A stretch of DNA of 38,955 nucleotides from Planctomycetota bacterium. GTDB lineage: Bacteria; Planctomycetota; UBA1135; UBA2386. The position numbers were made by a program, and so were the translations under genes. Below the pieces are notes generated by a model. The model did no database searches and was not told the DNA's origin. It saw only the letters and a program-made list of their open reading frames with translations. Below are positions 1-8,442 of the stretch, piece by piece. The stretch is taken from positions 1 to 38,955 of the forward strand of contig JADLHO010000006.1 in the NCBI GenBank assembly GCA_020848735.1. Direction: 5' to 3'. Position 1 is the first letter of the stretch, and each line of letters begins with the position of its first letter.

Positions 1-2
1 CG

Positions 3-404
3 CATGCTTCGGACGTGCCGCTGCCGCGATGCGCACAACCACCCGCCGACCTGCGCGCCCCGGCCAACGCAGAATCCGCGTCACCGCCAGCCGAGCCCGC
101 CGCCGAACCGGACCCCGTCGCGAACAGGCCTTCCAGGCCCCACTTCCAAGGCGTCCCCCACGCCCCGAGAAAGCGGCCTCGACGCCGAACGTACTACCTG
201 TGGTCTGAGCTCCTCAAACGGGTCTTTCTGATCGACGCCCTGGTCTGCATCCACTGCGCCGGACCGCGCCGCCTGCTGACCTTCATCAGCGATCACGACG
301 CCATCCAGAAGATCCTCCTCCACCTCGGGTTGCCCGCCGATCCGCCCGAACTCGCGCCCGCCAGACCGCCGCCTGGTCGATCCGCGCACTTCGTCAGATC
401 CTGA
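3..404 (+). CDS. IS91-type transposase, C-terminal part (5' end outside window)
   Basis: The frame is open at the left window edge, so only the C-terminal end of this gene is visible. Residues encoded at about 190-370 match the end of the 'putative transposase' (Y2/IS91, IS801-like) family: a W-x-E-L-L-K-R-V-F block, then I-D-A-L followed by a C-x-x-C pair, then a stretch ending H-L-G-L-P with P-P-x-L-A-P-A-R after it. In the family this segment follows the catalytic HUH/Tyr domain and contains a zinc-type cysteine pair. The upstream 50 codons are Pro/Ala/Arg-rich and look like the usual variable linker. Whether the catalytic domain survives cannot be told. The downstream gene is degraded, which fits an old insertion or recombination scar. 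Codons 15 (GTG) and later are only nominal starts. Confidence 0.72.
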   Translation, partial: HASDVPLPRCAQPPADLRAPANAESASPPAEPAAEPDPVANRPSRPHFQGVPHAPRKRPRRRTYYLWSELLKRVFLIDALVCIHCAGPRRLLTFISDHDAIQKILLHLGLPADPPELAPARPPPGRSAHFVRS

Positions 405-552
405 CTCGACTCACCCGCGGGTTTGCGCTGGCCTCCGGCTACCTCTCCGTACGCAAGGTGAAGACCCGGGCGCCCTGCCCGACCCCACGGCCTCACAAGG
501 CTGCTCCTGGACTCCACCCAGGCCACCGAACGCCGACGCCTCCCCCGCGGGC

Positions 553-1766
553 CGGCAGTATCTCCCGTTCTTCTACTTGTCCGCCCTCGGCAGCGCGACG
601 CTCGACGTCGCCAGCATTCTGTTGGCTGCGCTCGGCCGCGCTCGACGAAGCGACGCACGTCGCGAGTGCGACCATGCCGCTTCGGTTCGACGTCGCGCTG
701 CGCACGTCGCTCGAGCTGATCGCGCACGAGCCGGGTGCGGCGTCCTGCGACGACACGGCGCTCAGCGGCGAGTGGTCGAGCGCCAGCGGTCACGCCGGGG
801 ACGAAGCGGATCCGTCCGCCAAGGACGCCAGGGAAGCGGGCCGTGCGCGCCTCGCCGGCCAGTCGGTTCGCAGTCTCGCGGCGACGATGCTCGCCGAATT
901 GCTCGGGGGGTCGCGACGACTCCCAGGCGCTGATGGCGGCCTGGGACGATGCGAGCTGGCTCCTGCGCCTCGACCCGCAGGCGATCGCGGACCTGCGCGA
1001 ACTCCTCGTCGACCCCTCGCTCGATCCCAAGGCGCAGAGCCTGTGGCTGTCGGCCCTCGCCAAGGCCGGCACCCCAGAGGCGCAATCGCTCGTGCTGGCG
1101 ATGCTCGAAGACGCGCGGGCAGGTGAGTCCCTGCGCGGCGGCGCCGCCGCGGCGCTCTTCGACGTCGTCGCCCCGACGGCCGAGCTCACGGGCGGGGTCG
1201 CCGCGCACGTCGCCGCGCTGAAGTCGCTCGGCCCGGTCGAATCCGGCACGCTGCTCGCGCTCGGCTCGATCGCGCGGTGCGACGACTCGGCCCAGGCGAT
1301 CGCGGCTCTGGAGTCCTTCGGCGACACCGCGCGACGGCTCGACGCCGAGGACTTCTGGCTCGATGCACTGGCCAACGCCCGCTCGCACAGGCTCGACGCT
1401 ATCGCGCGCCGTGCGCTCGACGACCCGCGCGAGCACGTCCGCGAGGCCGGCGTGCGCGCGCTGGGCCAGGTCGAAGGTGAGGGGTCCTTCGCCGCGCTGC
1501 GCGAGATCGCCGCCAGCCATGCCGAGCCCCGGCTGCGCTGCGCCGCGCTCCAACAACTCGCGCCGGGGCCCGAAGCGGGGTCGGACGAGGTCCTGCTCGC
1601 CGCGGCCGAAGCGGACCGCGATCCCTTCGTCCGGAAATCCGCACTCATCGCGCTGGCGCGCCGGGGCATCCATGCCGTGCACCGGACCGCGCTCGAGCGC
1701 CTCGCGCAGCAGGATGCCGACGATGCCGTGCGCGCCCTGGCCCAACGCATGCTGCACGGTCGTTGA
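553..1766 (+). pseudogene. HEAT-repeat protein, frameshifted and 5'-truncated
   Basis: From about 915 to 1766 one frame encodes regularly spaced Ala/Leu-rich helical pairs typical of HEAT/PBS-lyase repeats, for example the R-A-L-D-D-P-R-E-H-V-R-E-A-G-V-R-A-L-G block near 1406-1463 and D-P-F-V-R-K-S-A-L-I-A-L-A-R-R-G near 1620-1667. Upstream, coding-like sequence (about 641-910) lies in a different frame. The two join smoothly if one G is removed from the six-G run at 905-910. A further hydrophobic stretch at 553-630 lies in a third frame and would join with another one-base change near 630-640, but this is less certain. No convincing start or signal peptide exists, and a transposase remnant lies just upstream. 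It could instead be one working gene carrying sequencing errors in GC runs. The role is unknown; such repeats are generally protein-binding scaffolds. Confidence 0.55.
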
Positions 1767-1892
1767 TCGCGATGCAGGTGCGGGCCTCGTGCGCCTCGCG
1801 CGGCGCCAGCGAGACCTGCGGTCATTACGGGATTCCTGCCACGCGCGCTGTTGCGAAGGAGCGCGCCGCGCACTTGGGGCTCAGGTGCTCCC

Positions 1893-4076
1893 GTGCGCAA
1901 GCCCACCCTCCTGATCGGTTCCGTCCTCCTGTCCTGCCTCGCGCTGTCGGCTCAGAGCACAGCTCCCTCGACTTCCCGCCAGGTCCTTCCCACGAGCGCC
2001 CGCTACTCCGAGGGCAGCACCGTCACCGCGCTACCCTTTGGCTCCTCGCTCTCCCGTCACGTGCTCTACGCCTACGACGGCAGCACGACCGGCTACTCCG
2101 CGCCGCGGCGCATCGGCGGCATCGCGCTGCGCTGCGACGGGACCACCCCGGGATCCGCCTCGCCCGGTACCTACAACTTCACGCTCAAGGTCTCGACCGG
2201 GCGCAATGCCGTCAGCGCGCTGGACCCCGTCTTCGCCAACAACCACGGCAACGACCTGATCACGGCGTTCAATGGTGCCCTCTCGGTGCCCGCGGCCCTG
2301 ACCGGCTACGCTCCCAACCAGTTCTCGCTGTGGATCCCGTTCAGCGCGGCCTTCGAATGGGACCCGCGCAACGGTCCGCTGCTGCTGGATTTCGCCTACG
2401 GCGTCTCGGCACCGGCGTTCGGCGGTTGGGACGCGGAGAGCAGCGGCGTGGCCGGGTTGAGCGCCAACAGCTCGTCCGCCACGACCGCGACCGCGAGCCT
2501 CGCGCTCGCACCGGTGATCGAGATCCAGCACCTCGGGCTCGTCAGCCCGTCGAGCCTCGCCACTGTCGAGGGCAGCACCTCCACGGCCTACCCGTTCGGG
2601 CTCAGCGGCGCCATCAGCAGCCGCTCGTTGTCGATCCACGATCCAGGGACCTGGGGGTTCACTGGAGCGCAGCAGATCAGCGCCTTGGCCTGGCGCACCG
2701 ATCAGGGGATCCAGTTTCCGGGTCGCGCCCTCTGGATACGCATCACGCTATCGACCACATCGGTGAGCGCGGCCAGCATCTCGTCGACCTTCGCCGCCAA
2801 TCACGGCAGCGATCAGACGGTCGTGTTCGATGGGCATCTGTCCGCCGCCGCCGGCTCCGCCAACACGAGCCCGGGCTATTTCGATCTGGTCTGCGAACTG
2901 CAGCAATCATTCGTGTACGACCCGGCATCCGGGGGGCTCGTCGTGGACGTGCAGGTGCAGTCTGGCGCTGGAGTCCCCAGGAGCATGGACTGCGGGAGCG
3001 GCATCACCGGAATCGGTCGCGTCTATCACTCCAGCGATTCGCTGGCTGCGATGGGCACTTCCCAACCCGGAGTGGGAATGCCGCTCGCGCTGCGGTCTCT
3101 GCCCCTGGCCACGATGCCGGCCAGTGCACGTCTCACGCCGAATCCGCGCACCGGTAACCAGACCAGCTACCCATTCAATACAGCGTCGCGCTCCCTCCAG
3201 CTCGTCTCGGCCGCCGAGACGAGGGTCAGCCAACCGTTCTTCGTCCGCCACCTTCGCTTCCGCCCGTCCGGCGCCTTGACCTCGGGCCCCTCCACCTGGG
3301 CAATGACTGTGGACCTCTCGAGCGCCGCGACCACCCCGGCGAACCTGAGTTCGGTATTCGACAACAACCACGGCGGCGACCGCCGTCGGGTCTTCGACGG
3401 CATGGTGTCGATGCCATTGTTAACCCGGCTGGCCACCGATCCGGAGTTCCTGATCGAGATCAAGCTCGACGAGCCGTTCCTGTGGAACGCTGGCACCGCT
3501 CCCTATCTCGCCGTCGATCTCCGCTCGACGAGCCGGACCGGAGCCGGCGTCACGATCGAGACGACCTACTTCCAGACGTTCGACGACGGCCGGATCACTT
3601 CGACGAACCCCAATGCATCATCGGGCACTACCCAAAACGTCGCCGCCGTGCTGCAGTTGTCTGGTGAGCACCAGAACGGACTGGCGACGAACTACGGCGC
3701 GGGCTGTGACGGCCTCAACGGCAGGCCGCTCTGCGCGACGGTCGGCCTTCCGAGCCTGCCCAATCCAGACTTCCGTTTCCGTGTGCTTCAGGCTGCGGGC
3801 AATGCGCCGGCAGTACTCCTGCTCGGCCTGAGCAATGCGAACATCGCTCTGCCCCTCGCTCCGGGCTGCGCGGTCCTGCACGGCCTCGAACTCGGCAACG
3901 CCGGCGTCGCCATCACCGACGCGGCGGGCAACGGCACGTTGGCGTTCGCACTGCGCAGCGACCTGAGCCTTGATGGAGTGCAGTTCCGCACGCAGTGGGC
4001 CGTGCTCGATTCCAGTGCGAACAGCCTGGGCATCGCGACCAGCGACGCGCAGTTGCTCACGCTGCGGTTCTTCTGA
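1893..4076 (+). CDS. Secreted protein with three tandem ~180-residue domains
   Basis: The GTG at 1893 is chosen because it places a typical signal peptide at the N-terminus: Arg-Lys, then a hydrophobic core (L-L-I-G-S-V-L-L-S-C-L-A-L-S-A) and a likely cut after S-A-Q. The mature protein contains three related units, roughly nt 1980-2510, 2530-3060 and 3100-3660. Each has an Y/A-P-F-G/N segment, then a T-L-K-V/I-T-L-S/V-D-L-S strand, then the signature V/T-F-A/D-N/A-N-H-G-x-D ending V-F-D/A-F-N-G, then a Y-x-P or W-N-P strand. A distinct C-terminal region starts with Y-G-A-G-C and ends in L-T-L-R-F-F. It is rich in Gly, Ala and small-residue beta strands and resembles the C-terminal region of the protein at the right edge of the window. 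No enzyme motif is seen. It is probably an exported surface or matrix protein of a planctomycete-type family. Confidence 0.82.
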   Translation: MRKPTLLIGSVLLSCLALSAQSTAPSTSRQVLPTSARYSEGSTVTALPFGSSLSRHVLYAYDGSTTGYSAPRRIGGIALRCDGTTPGSASPGTYNFTLKVSTGRNAVSALDPVFANNHGNDLITAFNGALSVPAALTGYAPNQFSLWIPFSAAFEWDPRNGPLLLDFAYGVSAPAFGGWDAESSGVAGLSANSSSATTATASLALAPVIEIQHLGLVSPSSLATVEGSTSTAYPFGLSGAISSRSLSIHDPGTWGFTGAQQISALAWRTDQGIQFPGRALWIRITLSTTSVSAASISSTFAANHGSDQTVVFDGHLSAAAGSANTSPGYFDLVCELQQSFVYDPASGGLVVDVQVQSGAGVPRSMDCGSGITGIGRVYHSSDSLAAMGTSQPGVGMPLALRSLPLATMPASARLTPNPRTGNQTSYPFNTASRSLQLVSAAETRVSQPFFVRHLRFRPSGALTSGPSTWAMTVDLSSAATTPANLSSVFDNNHGGDRRRVFDGMVSMPLLTRLATDPEFLIEIKLDEPFLWNAGTAPYLAVDLRSTSRTGAGVTIETTYFQTFDDGRITSTNPNASSGTTQNVAAVLQLSGEHQNGLATNYGAGCDGLNGRPLCATVGLPSLPNPDFRFRVLQAAGNAPAVLLLGLSNANIALPLAPGCAVLHGLELGNAGVAITDAAGNGTLAFALRSDLSLDGVQFRTQWAVLDSSANSLGIATSDAQLLTLRFF

Positions 4077-4113
4077 TCGACCGATCGCCGGCAGATCGCG
4101 CGCGGCCGATCAG
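4073..4113. terminator. Inverted repeat spanning two convergent stop codons
   Basis: The arms CTGATCGACCG (4073-4083) and CGGCCGATCAG (4103-4113) pair at 10 of 11 positions around a 19-base loop. Each arm contains the stop codon of one of the two convergent genes. There is no T-run on either side, so intrinsic termination is uncertain. Its position suits a bidirectional 3'-end structure. Confidence 0.35.
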
Positions 4114-4724
4114 TTCGCCTTCCCGGGACCGGAGGCGATCCGCGCCAGGCGCGCCAGCGCTCGCGACAGCAGCACCCGGGAGTGGGCCTCGGTGATCCCG
4201 AGCCGCTCGGCGATCTGCCGGTGCGAAAGTCCTTCGAAATGGGCCCACTCGATGAGCTGCCGCTGCTCTGGACCGAGCTGCTCGAGCGTCGCGAGCAGGC
4301 GCTGGCGCTCCTCTTGGAGTTCCGCCGACAGGCTCGGCGTCCGTAGGTCGAGGAACCTCTCGTCCGTGGATCCGCTCGCGTCAAGGACCGGCTCCTCGCG
4401 CCCGACCTCGCGTCGCTTCGCCCGCCAGTAGCGGGCTTTCATCTGGATCTTGTGCAGCGTCGCCTGGTAGAGCCATGAGCGGAACTGTGCCTCGCCGCGG
4501 TACTTGAAGGTGCCGCGGGCAGCATCCTCCAAGACCTCGCGGCAGACCGACTGCACGAGGTCGGAGGAGGACTCCTTCATGGCGAGCTCGTCACTGGCAT
4601 GGCAGCGGACGTAGCCTTCCAGATCGCCGGCGTAGCGCCCCAGCAGGTCCTGGATCGCTCCGCGATCGCCGCTGCCCGCGAGGTCGAGGATCTCGCGCAG
4701 GTCGTCGTCGGTGGAGCCTTGCAT
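4110..4724 (-). CDS. ECF-type RNA polymerase sigma factor (module 1)
   Basis: This is a 204-residue sigma-70 family protein. Region 2 covers about residues 10-100, with D-L-V-Q-S-V-C-R-E-V-L-E and F-R-S-W-L-Y-Q-A-T-L-H-K-I. Region 4 is near the C-terminus, with L-G-P-E-Q-R-Q-L-I-E and the helix-turn-helix G-L-S-H-R-Q-I-A-E-R-L-G followed by V-L-L-S-R-A-L-A-R-L. The length and the lack of region 3 fit extracytoplasmic-function sigma factors. The ATG at 4724 was chosen over the longer frame because the family start (charged helix D-D-D-L-R-E-I-L-D-L) follows directly and upstream residues would run into the divergent kinase. The neighbouring kinase starts 42 bp away in the opposite direction. 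That arrangement is common in Planctomycetota and suggests the sigma factor is controlled by, or works with, the kinase. No anti-sigma gene is seen. Confidence 0.93.
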   Translation of the reverse strand: MQGSTDDDLREILDLAGSGDRGAIQDLLGRYAGDLEGYVRCHASDELAMKESSSDLVQSVCREVLEDAARGTFKYRGEAQFRSWLYQATLHKIQMKARYWRAKRREVGREEPVLDASGSTDERFLDLRTPSLSAELQEERQRLLATLEQLGPEQRQLIEWAHFEGLSHRQIAERLGITEAHSRVLLSRALARLARIASGPGKAN

Positions 4725-4766
4725 CGCGCCGCGTATCCTAGCCAGGACCATTTCCGCCACGCGAGC
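4725..4766. promoter_or_regulatory. Divergent promoter region between sigma and kinase genes (module 1)
   Basis: Only 42 bp separate the two start codons. On the minus strand TAGGAT lies about 16 nt before the sigma ATG, and on the plus strand TATCCT lies about 28 nt before the kinase ATG. Both are TAnnnT-like -10 boxes from the same bases. No clear -35 element or Shine-Dalgarno sequence is visible, so at least the sigma mRNA may be nearly leaderless. This is inference from sequence only. Confidence 0.3.
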
Positions 4767-7700
4767 ATGAGCGATTCCCTCGACCCTGCCGACGCACCGG
4801 ATCCGGTGGAGCACCTGCTCGCCGACTGCCTGGCCGCTCCGGTCGATGAGATCGAGGCGATGGTCGACGACGCGTGCACCCGGCATCCCCAGCACGCCAT
4901 CGAGCTGCGGCGGCGACTGGACTCGCTACGTGCGCTCGGCGTGCTGCGCCAGGAGCCACAGGACCCGGACATCCCCGCGCGCCTGGGCCGTTTCCGCCTC
5001 CTGCGCCGGCTCGGCGGCGGAGGCATGGGCATCGTGCACCTCGCGGTGGAAGAGCCGCTCGGCCGCCAGGTGGCACTCAAGCTGATCCGTCCCGAGCAAC
5101 TCTGGTTCGAGAACGCGCGCAAGCGCTTCCTCCGCGAAGCGGAGGCCGTCGCCGCTCTCTCCCACCCCGGCATCGTCGCCATCCGCGCAGTCGGTGAGCA
5201 AGACGGCGTGCCGTTCTGCGCGATGGAGTTCGTCGAGGGCCGGTCGCTGGGCGAGATCCTCCGCGGACTTCGCGGCCACGATCCCGCGACGGTGCAGCCC
5301 GACCTGATCGGTCAGCCAGGAGCACGCTCATGGACGGATGCCTGCTTCGCAGTGGCCTTGCAGATCGCATCGGCGCTGCAGCACGCACACTCGCGGGGGG
5401 TCATCCACCGCGACGTCAAGCCGTCGAACGTCATGCTCGACGGCGATGGCCGCGCCCGCCTGATCGACTTCGGCCTCGCCCGGCTGCTGCACGACGAGAG
5501 CATGACGCGGACTGGCATCCAGCCCGGCTCGCTCGCCTACATGTCACCCGAGCAGGTACGCGGCGAGGACATCGACGAGCGTACGGACGTCTACTCGCTC
5601 GGAGTGACGCTCTACGAGCTGCTGGCGCTGCGCATGCCGTTTCAAGCGGCGAACGAGGAGCAGATGCGGCGCGCGATCCTCGATGCCTCTCCGCCTCCGA
5701 TCGATGCGATCCACCGCGCCGTGCCTGCGGACGCAGCCGCGGTCGTCGAGAGGGCGATGGCGCCCGAACGGAAACAGCGCTACCCGGACATGGCCGCGTT
5801 CAGCGCTGACCTGGCGGCGTTCCTCGAGCACCGGGCAGTGACAGCGAAGCGCCCCGGCCCGCTCCTGCGACTGCATCGATTCGCCCAGCGCCGCCCGGCG
5901 CTCGCCACGGCCCTGCTCTTCGGATTCCTCTTGGTCACGGGTCTGCCAACGACGCTGCTCGTGCAGGAACGTTCAGCCCGAAAGGCAATCGAAGTTGAAG
6001 CAGAGCGCGCGCGGCTGGCCGAATCGAGCAGCGAACGCGCCGCGACCAAGGCGAAGCGGGTCGTCGCATTCCTTCAGGATCTCTTCTACGAGAGCGAGCC
6101 GGCGCGGGCCCGCGGCGAGCGAGTGCTTGCCCGCACAATCCTCGACCGCGGCGTGCAGCAGATCCGCGCCGAGTTGCGCGAGGAGCCCGAGGTCCGCGCG
6201 GCGCTGCTCGCGGCGATGGGCGCCGTCTATCTCAACCTCGGGCTTCTCGACCAGGCCAAGCCCCTGCTTGTGGAATGCGACGAGCTTCAGCGCGGCAACG
6301 CCAGGACGACGCCCGCCGATCGGCGTCAGGTGTTGCTGCTCGAGGCCCAGCTCGCCGGGTGGAGCAGCGACCACGCGCGACAAGAGGCGCTGGTGCGGCA
6401 GGCGCTTGCGACCCTGCCCGCGCCGGCGGAGGACGCCGACGCGGCCGACGTCCTGTCGGCGCTGGGTTCGGCGATCGGGCGGCAAGGACGGCTCGCCGAA
6501 GCCGAGATCCTGCTGCGCGAGGCGATCGACCATCTGCGCCGGCTCGAGCGCGGCGAAGGCACCCGGCTCGGCCGCGCACTGCAATCACTCGCCACGTTCC
6601 TGCAGGATCGCGTCGATCCGCAGGCTGCGGCTCCGGTCTTCGCCGAGTCGAGCATGGTTCTCGATCGCGTCCTGGCGCACGGTCATCCCCTGCGCATCGC
6701 CGCCGCCGGCAACCAAGCGATCAACCTGACGGAGCTCGGTCGTCTTGCCGAAGCCCAGGCCCTGCTCGAAGAGCAGCTCGCGATCGCGCAGCACGTGTTC
6801 GATGCCGAGCATCCGCGACGCGCAGCGCTCGAGGAGCAGCTCGCAGTGGTGTTGCTGCGTCGCGGCCGGCCCGAGCAGGCGATGCCGCATCTCGAAGCCG
6901 CACTGCACGCCTATTCGGCGACGCTGACCGCGCCAAACCCCTTCCTTGCCCGGGCGCTGAACCTCGAGTGCAGCATCGCCGTCGAACTCGAGGACCTGCC
7001 GCGCGCCGCCCGCGCCGCGGATGCGGCGCTGGCGATGTACGAGACGTTGTTCCCCGCGGGCAGCTTCGACTTCGCAATGGTGCTCGGCAACCTGGTGCGG
7101 ATCCGCACCACGCTGGGCCAGCTTCGCGAAGCAGTGGACCTGGGTCGCCGCGCGGTGGCGATGCACGAGAGTCTCGACCAACAGGATGCTGTGGCCGTTG
7201 CGCTCGTGAAGTCGCACCTCGCGCGCGCGCTCGCGTTGGCCGGTGAACACGCCGCGGCCCAATCGATGCTGCCGCCGCCGCGGGCGGAACTCCGCACCGA
7301 CCGGGAGCTGCGGATCGCCGCGTATCGCGTCGAAGTCCTGCTGCTCGCGGGCAGGACCGCCGACGCTGCCGGCTCCCTGGCGAGCCTCGACCCCGTGTTC
7401 GCGGACGAAGAGCTGCCGCCGGGACTGCGCGCGTGGCTGCTTTTCCTGCGCGGTTGGCTGCGCAACCAGTCGGGCGACGCGCCCGCGGCGATCCTCGCGC
7501 TGCAGGACTGCATCGCCCTGCGCAGCGCGGCCTACGGGGACGGCAGCCTGCCGGTGGCGCAGGCCCGCACCGAGCTCGCGGTCGCGACAGCGCGCAACCG
7601 CGACGTCGACGGCGCCGCACTCCTCCTCGAGCAGGCCGAGGTCAGCTTCCGGAACACCCTGGGGAACGACAATCCGTTCCGCGTCCTGCCACTGCTCAAC

Positions 7701-7976
7701 CTCGCTGCTGTCCGCAAGCTACAGCAGCGCCCGCAGGACGCGATCGATCTCGCCGCCGAAGTGCTGCGCATCCAGGTCGTCCACCACAGCGGCGACCAGC
7801 GGACCGGCGCGGCGTTGCAGCTCGTGCTGCGGGCGGTGCCCGAACTCGCCGATCCGGCAGCCCGGCGCACTGCGCTGGCGAACGCCCTGGTCGCGGCGCG
7901 CTCGATCCTGCCTGAGGATCACGATCTCGTGCGGCAGCTCGCGGCCGCCGCGACGGCAGCGGGTGGGTCGCGCTGA
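4767..7976 (+). CDS. Membrane Ser/Thr protein kinase with C-terminal TPR-like repeats (module 1)
   Basis: This 1069-residue Hanks-type kinase has a Gly loop G-G-G-G-M-G at residues 83-88, the ATP-anchoring Lys105 in V-A-L-K-L-I, the catalytic loop H-R-D-V-K-P-S-N at 214-221, D-F-G at 234-236 and the S-P-E-Q activation-segment end near 260-263. All key catalytic residues are present. A short N-terminal helical region (1-70) precedes the kinase. A hydrophobic segment at about 379-399 should cross the membrane. The remaining ~650 residues are Ala/Leu/Glu-rich helical pairs of TPR type (for example A-E-A-E-I-L-L-R-E-A-I-D-H-L), probably exposed on the far side of the membrane for protein binding. 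The ATG at 4767 was chosen because upstream codons overlap the divergent sigma gene. It probably phosphorylates a local partner, perhaps the adjacent sigma factor; the substrate is unknown. Confidence 0.95.
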   Translation: MSDSLDPADAPDPVEHLLADCLAAPVDEIEAMVDDACTRHPQHAIELRRRLDSLRALGVLRQEPQDPDIPARLGRFRLLRRLGGGGMGIVHLAVEEPLGRQVALKLIRPEQLWFENARKRFLREAEAVAALSHPGIVAIRAVGEQDGVPFCAMEFVEGRSLGEILRGLRGHDPATVQPDLIGQPGARSWTDACFAVALQIASALQHAHSRGVIHRDVKPSNVMLDGDGRARLIDFGLARLLHDESMTRTGIQPGSLAYMSPEQVRGEDIDERTDVYSLGVTLYELLALRMPFQAANEEQMRRAILDASPPPIDAIHRAVPADAAAVVERAMAPERKQRYPDMAAFSADLAAFLEHRAVTAKRPGPLLRLHRFAQRRPALATALLFGFLLVTGLPTTLLVQERSARKAIEVEAERARLAESSSERAATKAKRVVAFLQDLFYESEPARARGERVLARTILDRGVQQIRAELREEPEVRAALLAAMGAVYLNLGLLDQAKPLLVECDELQRGNARTTPADRRQVLLLEAQLAGWSSDHARQEALVRQALATLPAPAEDADAADVLSALGSAIGRQGRLAEAEILLREAIDHLRRLERGEGTRLGRALQSLATFLQDRVDPQAAAPVFAESSMVLDRVLAHGHPLRIAAAGNQAINLTELGRLAEAQALLEEQLAIAQHVFDAEHPRRAALEEQLAVVLLRRGRPEQAMPHLEAALHAYSATLTAPNPFLARALNLECSIAVELEDLPRAARAADAALAMYETLFPAGSFDFAMVLGNLVRIRTTLGQLREAVDLGRRAVAMHESLDQQDAVAVALVKSHLARALALAGEHAAAQSMLPPPRAELRTDRELRIAAYRVEVLLLAGRTADAAGSLASLDPVFADEELPPGLRAWLLFLRGWLRNQSGDAPAAILALQDCIALRSAAYGDGSLPVAQARTELAVATARNRDVDGAALLLEQAEVSFRNTLGNDNPFRVLPLLNLAAVRKLQQRPQDAIDLAAEVLRIQVVHHSGDQRTGAALQLVLRAVPELADPAARRTALANALVAARSILPEDHDLVRQLAAAATAAGGSR

Positions 7977-8397
7977 ACCCGCGAAACTGCCGACGCGCGA
8001 GGTCGCCCGCGCGGCATTGCGCAACGGCGGCGTCGTCCACGTGAACGACGACGCGGCTGCGGTGGAGGTCTGCAATCGCCTGGCCCCCGAGCACCTCCAG
8101 GTCCTCACCCGCGAACCGGGGCGCTTCCGCACGCCGCTGCGCCATTGCGCTGGCCTCTTCCTCGGCCCCGCGAGCGCCGAGGTCCTCGGCGATTACGGCA
8201 TCGGCCCCAATCACGTCCTCCCCACCGGCGGCGCCGCCCGCGTGCACGGCGGATTGTCGGTCCTCCAGTTCCTCCGCCTGCGGAGTTGGCTCGAGCTCGA
8301 CAGCGCCGACCCCGGCACCTGCGCGGATGCCGTCCGCCTCGCGGAGCTCGAGGGATTGGCCGGGCATGCGGCGGCGGCGCGGCGGCGAGGGGGCTGA
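7975..8397 (+). pseudogene. hisD: Histidinol dehydrogenase C-terminal fragment
   Basis: About 140 residues match the C-terminal third of HisD: V-N-D-D-x-A-A-A-V-E-V-C-N-R-L-A-P-E-H-L, then F-L-G-P-A-S-A-E-V-L-G-D-Y, then G-P-N-H-V-L-P-T-G-G. The Glu-His pair of the P-E-H-L motif and the C-terminal E-G-L-A-G-H, matching the Glu and His zinc-site positions of E. coli HisD, are kept. The NAD-binding and first catalytic parts are absent, because the similarity starts directly at the kinase stop codon (7974-7976). There is no plausible start before 8041, which lies inside the conserved region. It therefore looks like a broken gene tail joined to the end of the kinase by a rearrangement. A functional full-length hisD should exist elsewhere if the cell makes histidine. 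No other his biosynthesis gene is nearby. Confidence 0.8.
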
Positions 8398-8442
8398 GGG
8401 CGACGCCGGCCGAGCCGTCACCTGCGAGACGCGCCCTGCCGG

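Noticed and set aside
293-1906. Long minus-strand open frame across the HEAT gene
   Set aside because: It is Arg/Ser/Ala-rich without domains and mirrors the high-GC third-position pattern of the plus-strand gene, so it is a shadow frame.
7243-7974. Extension of the hisD fragment frame upstream into the kinase
   Set aside because: HisD similarity starts only at about 7975. Upstream residues are Ser/Arg-rich shadow of the kinase TPR region.
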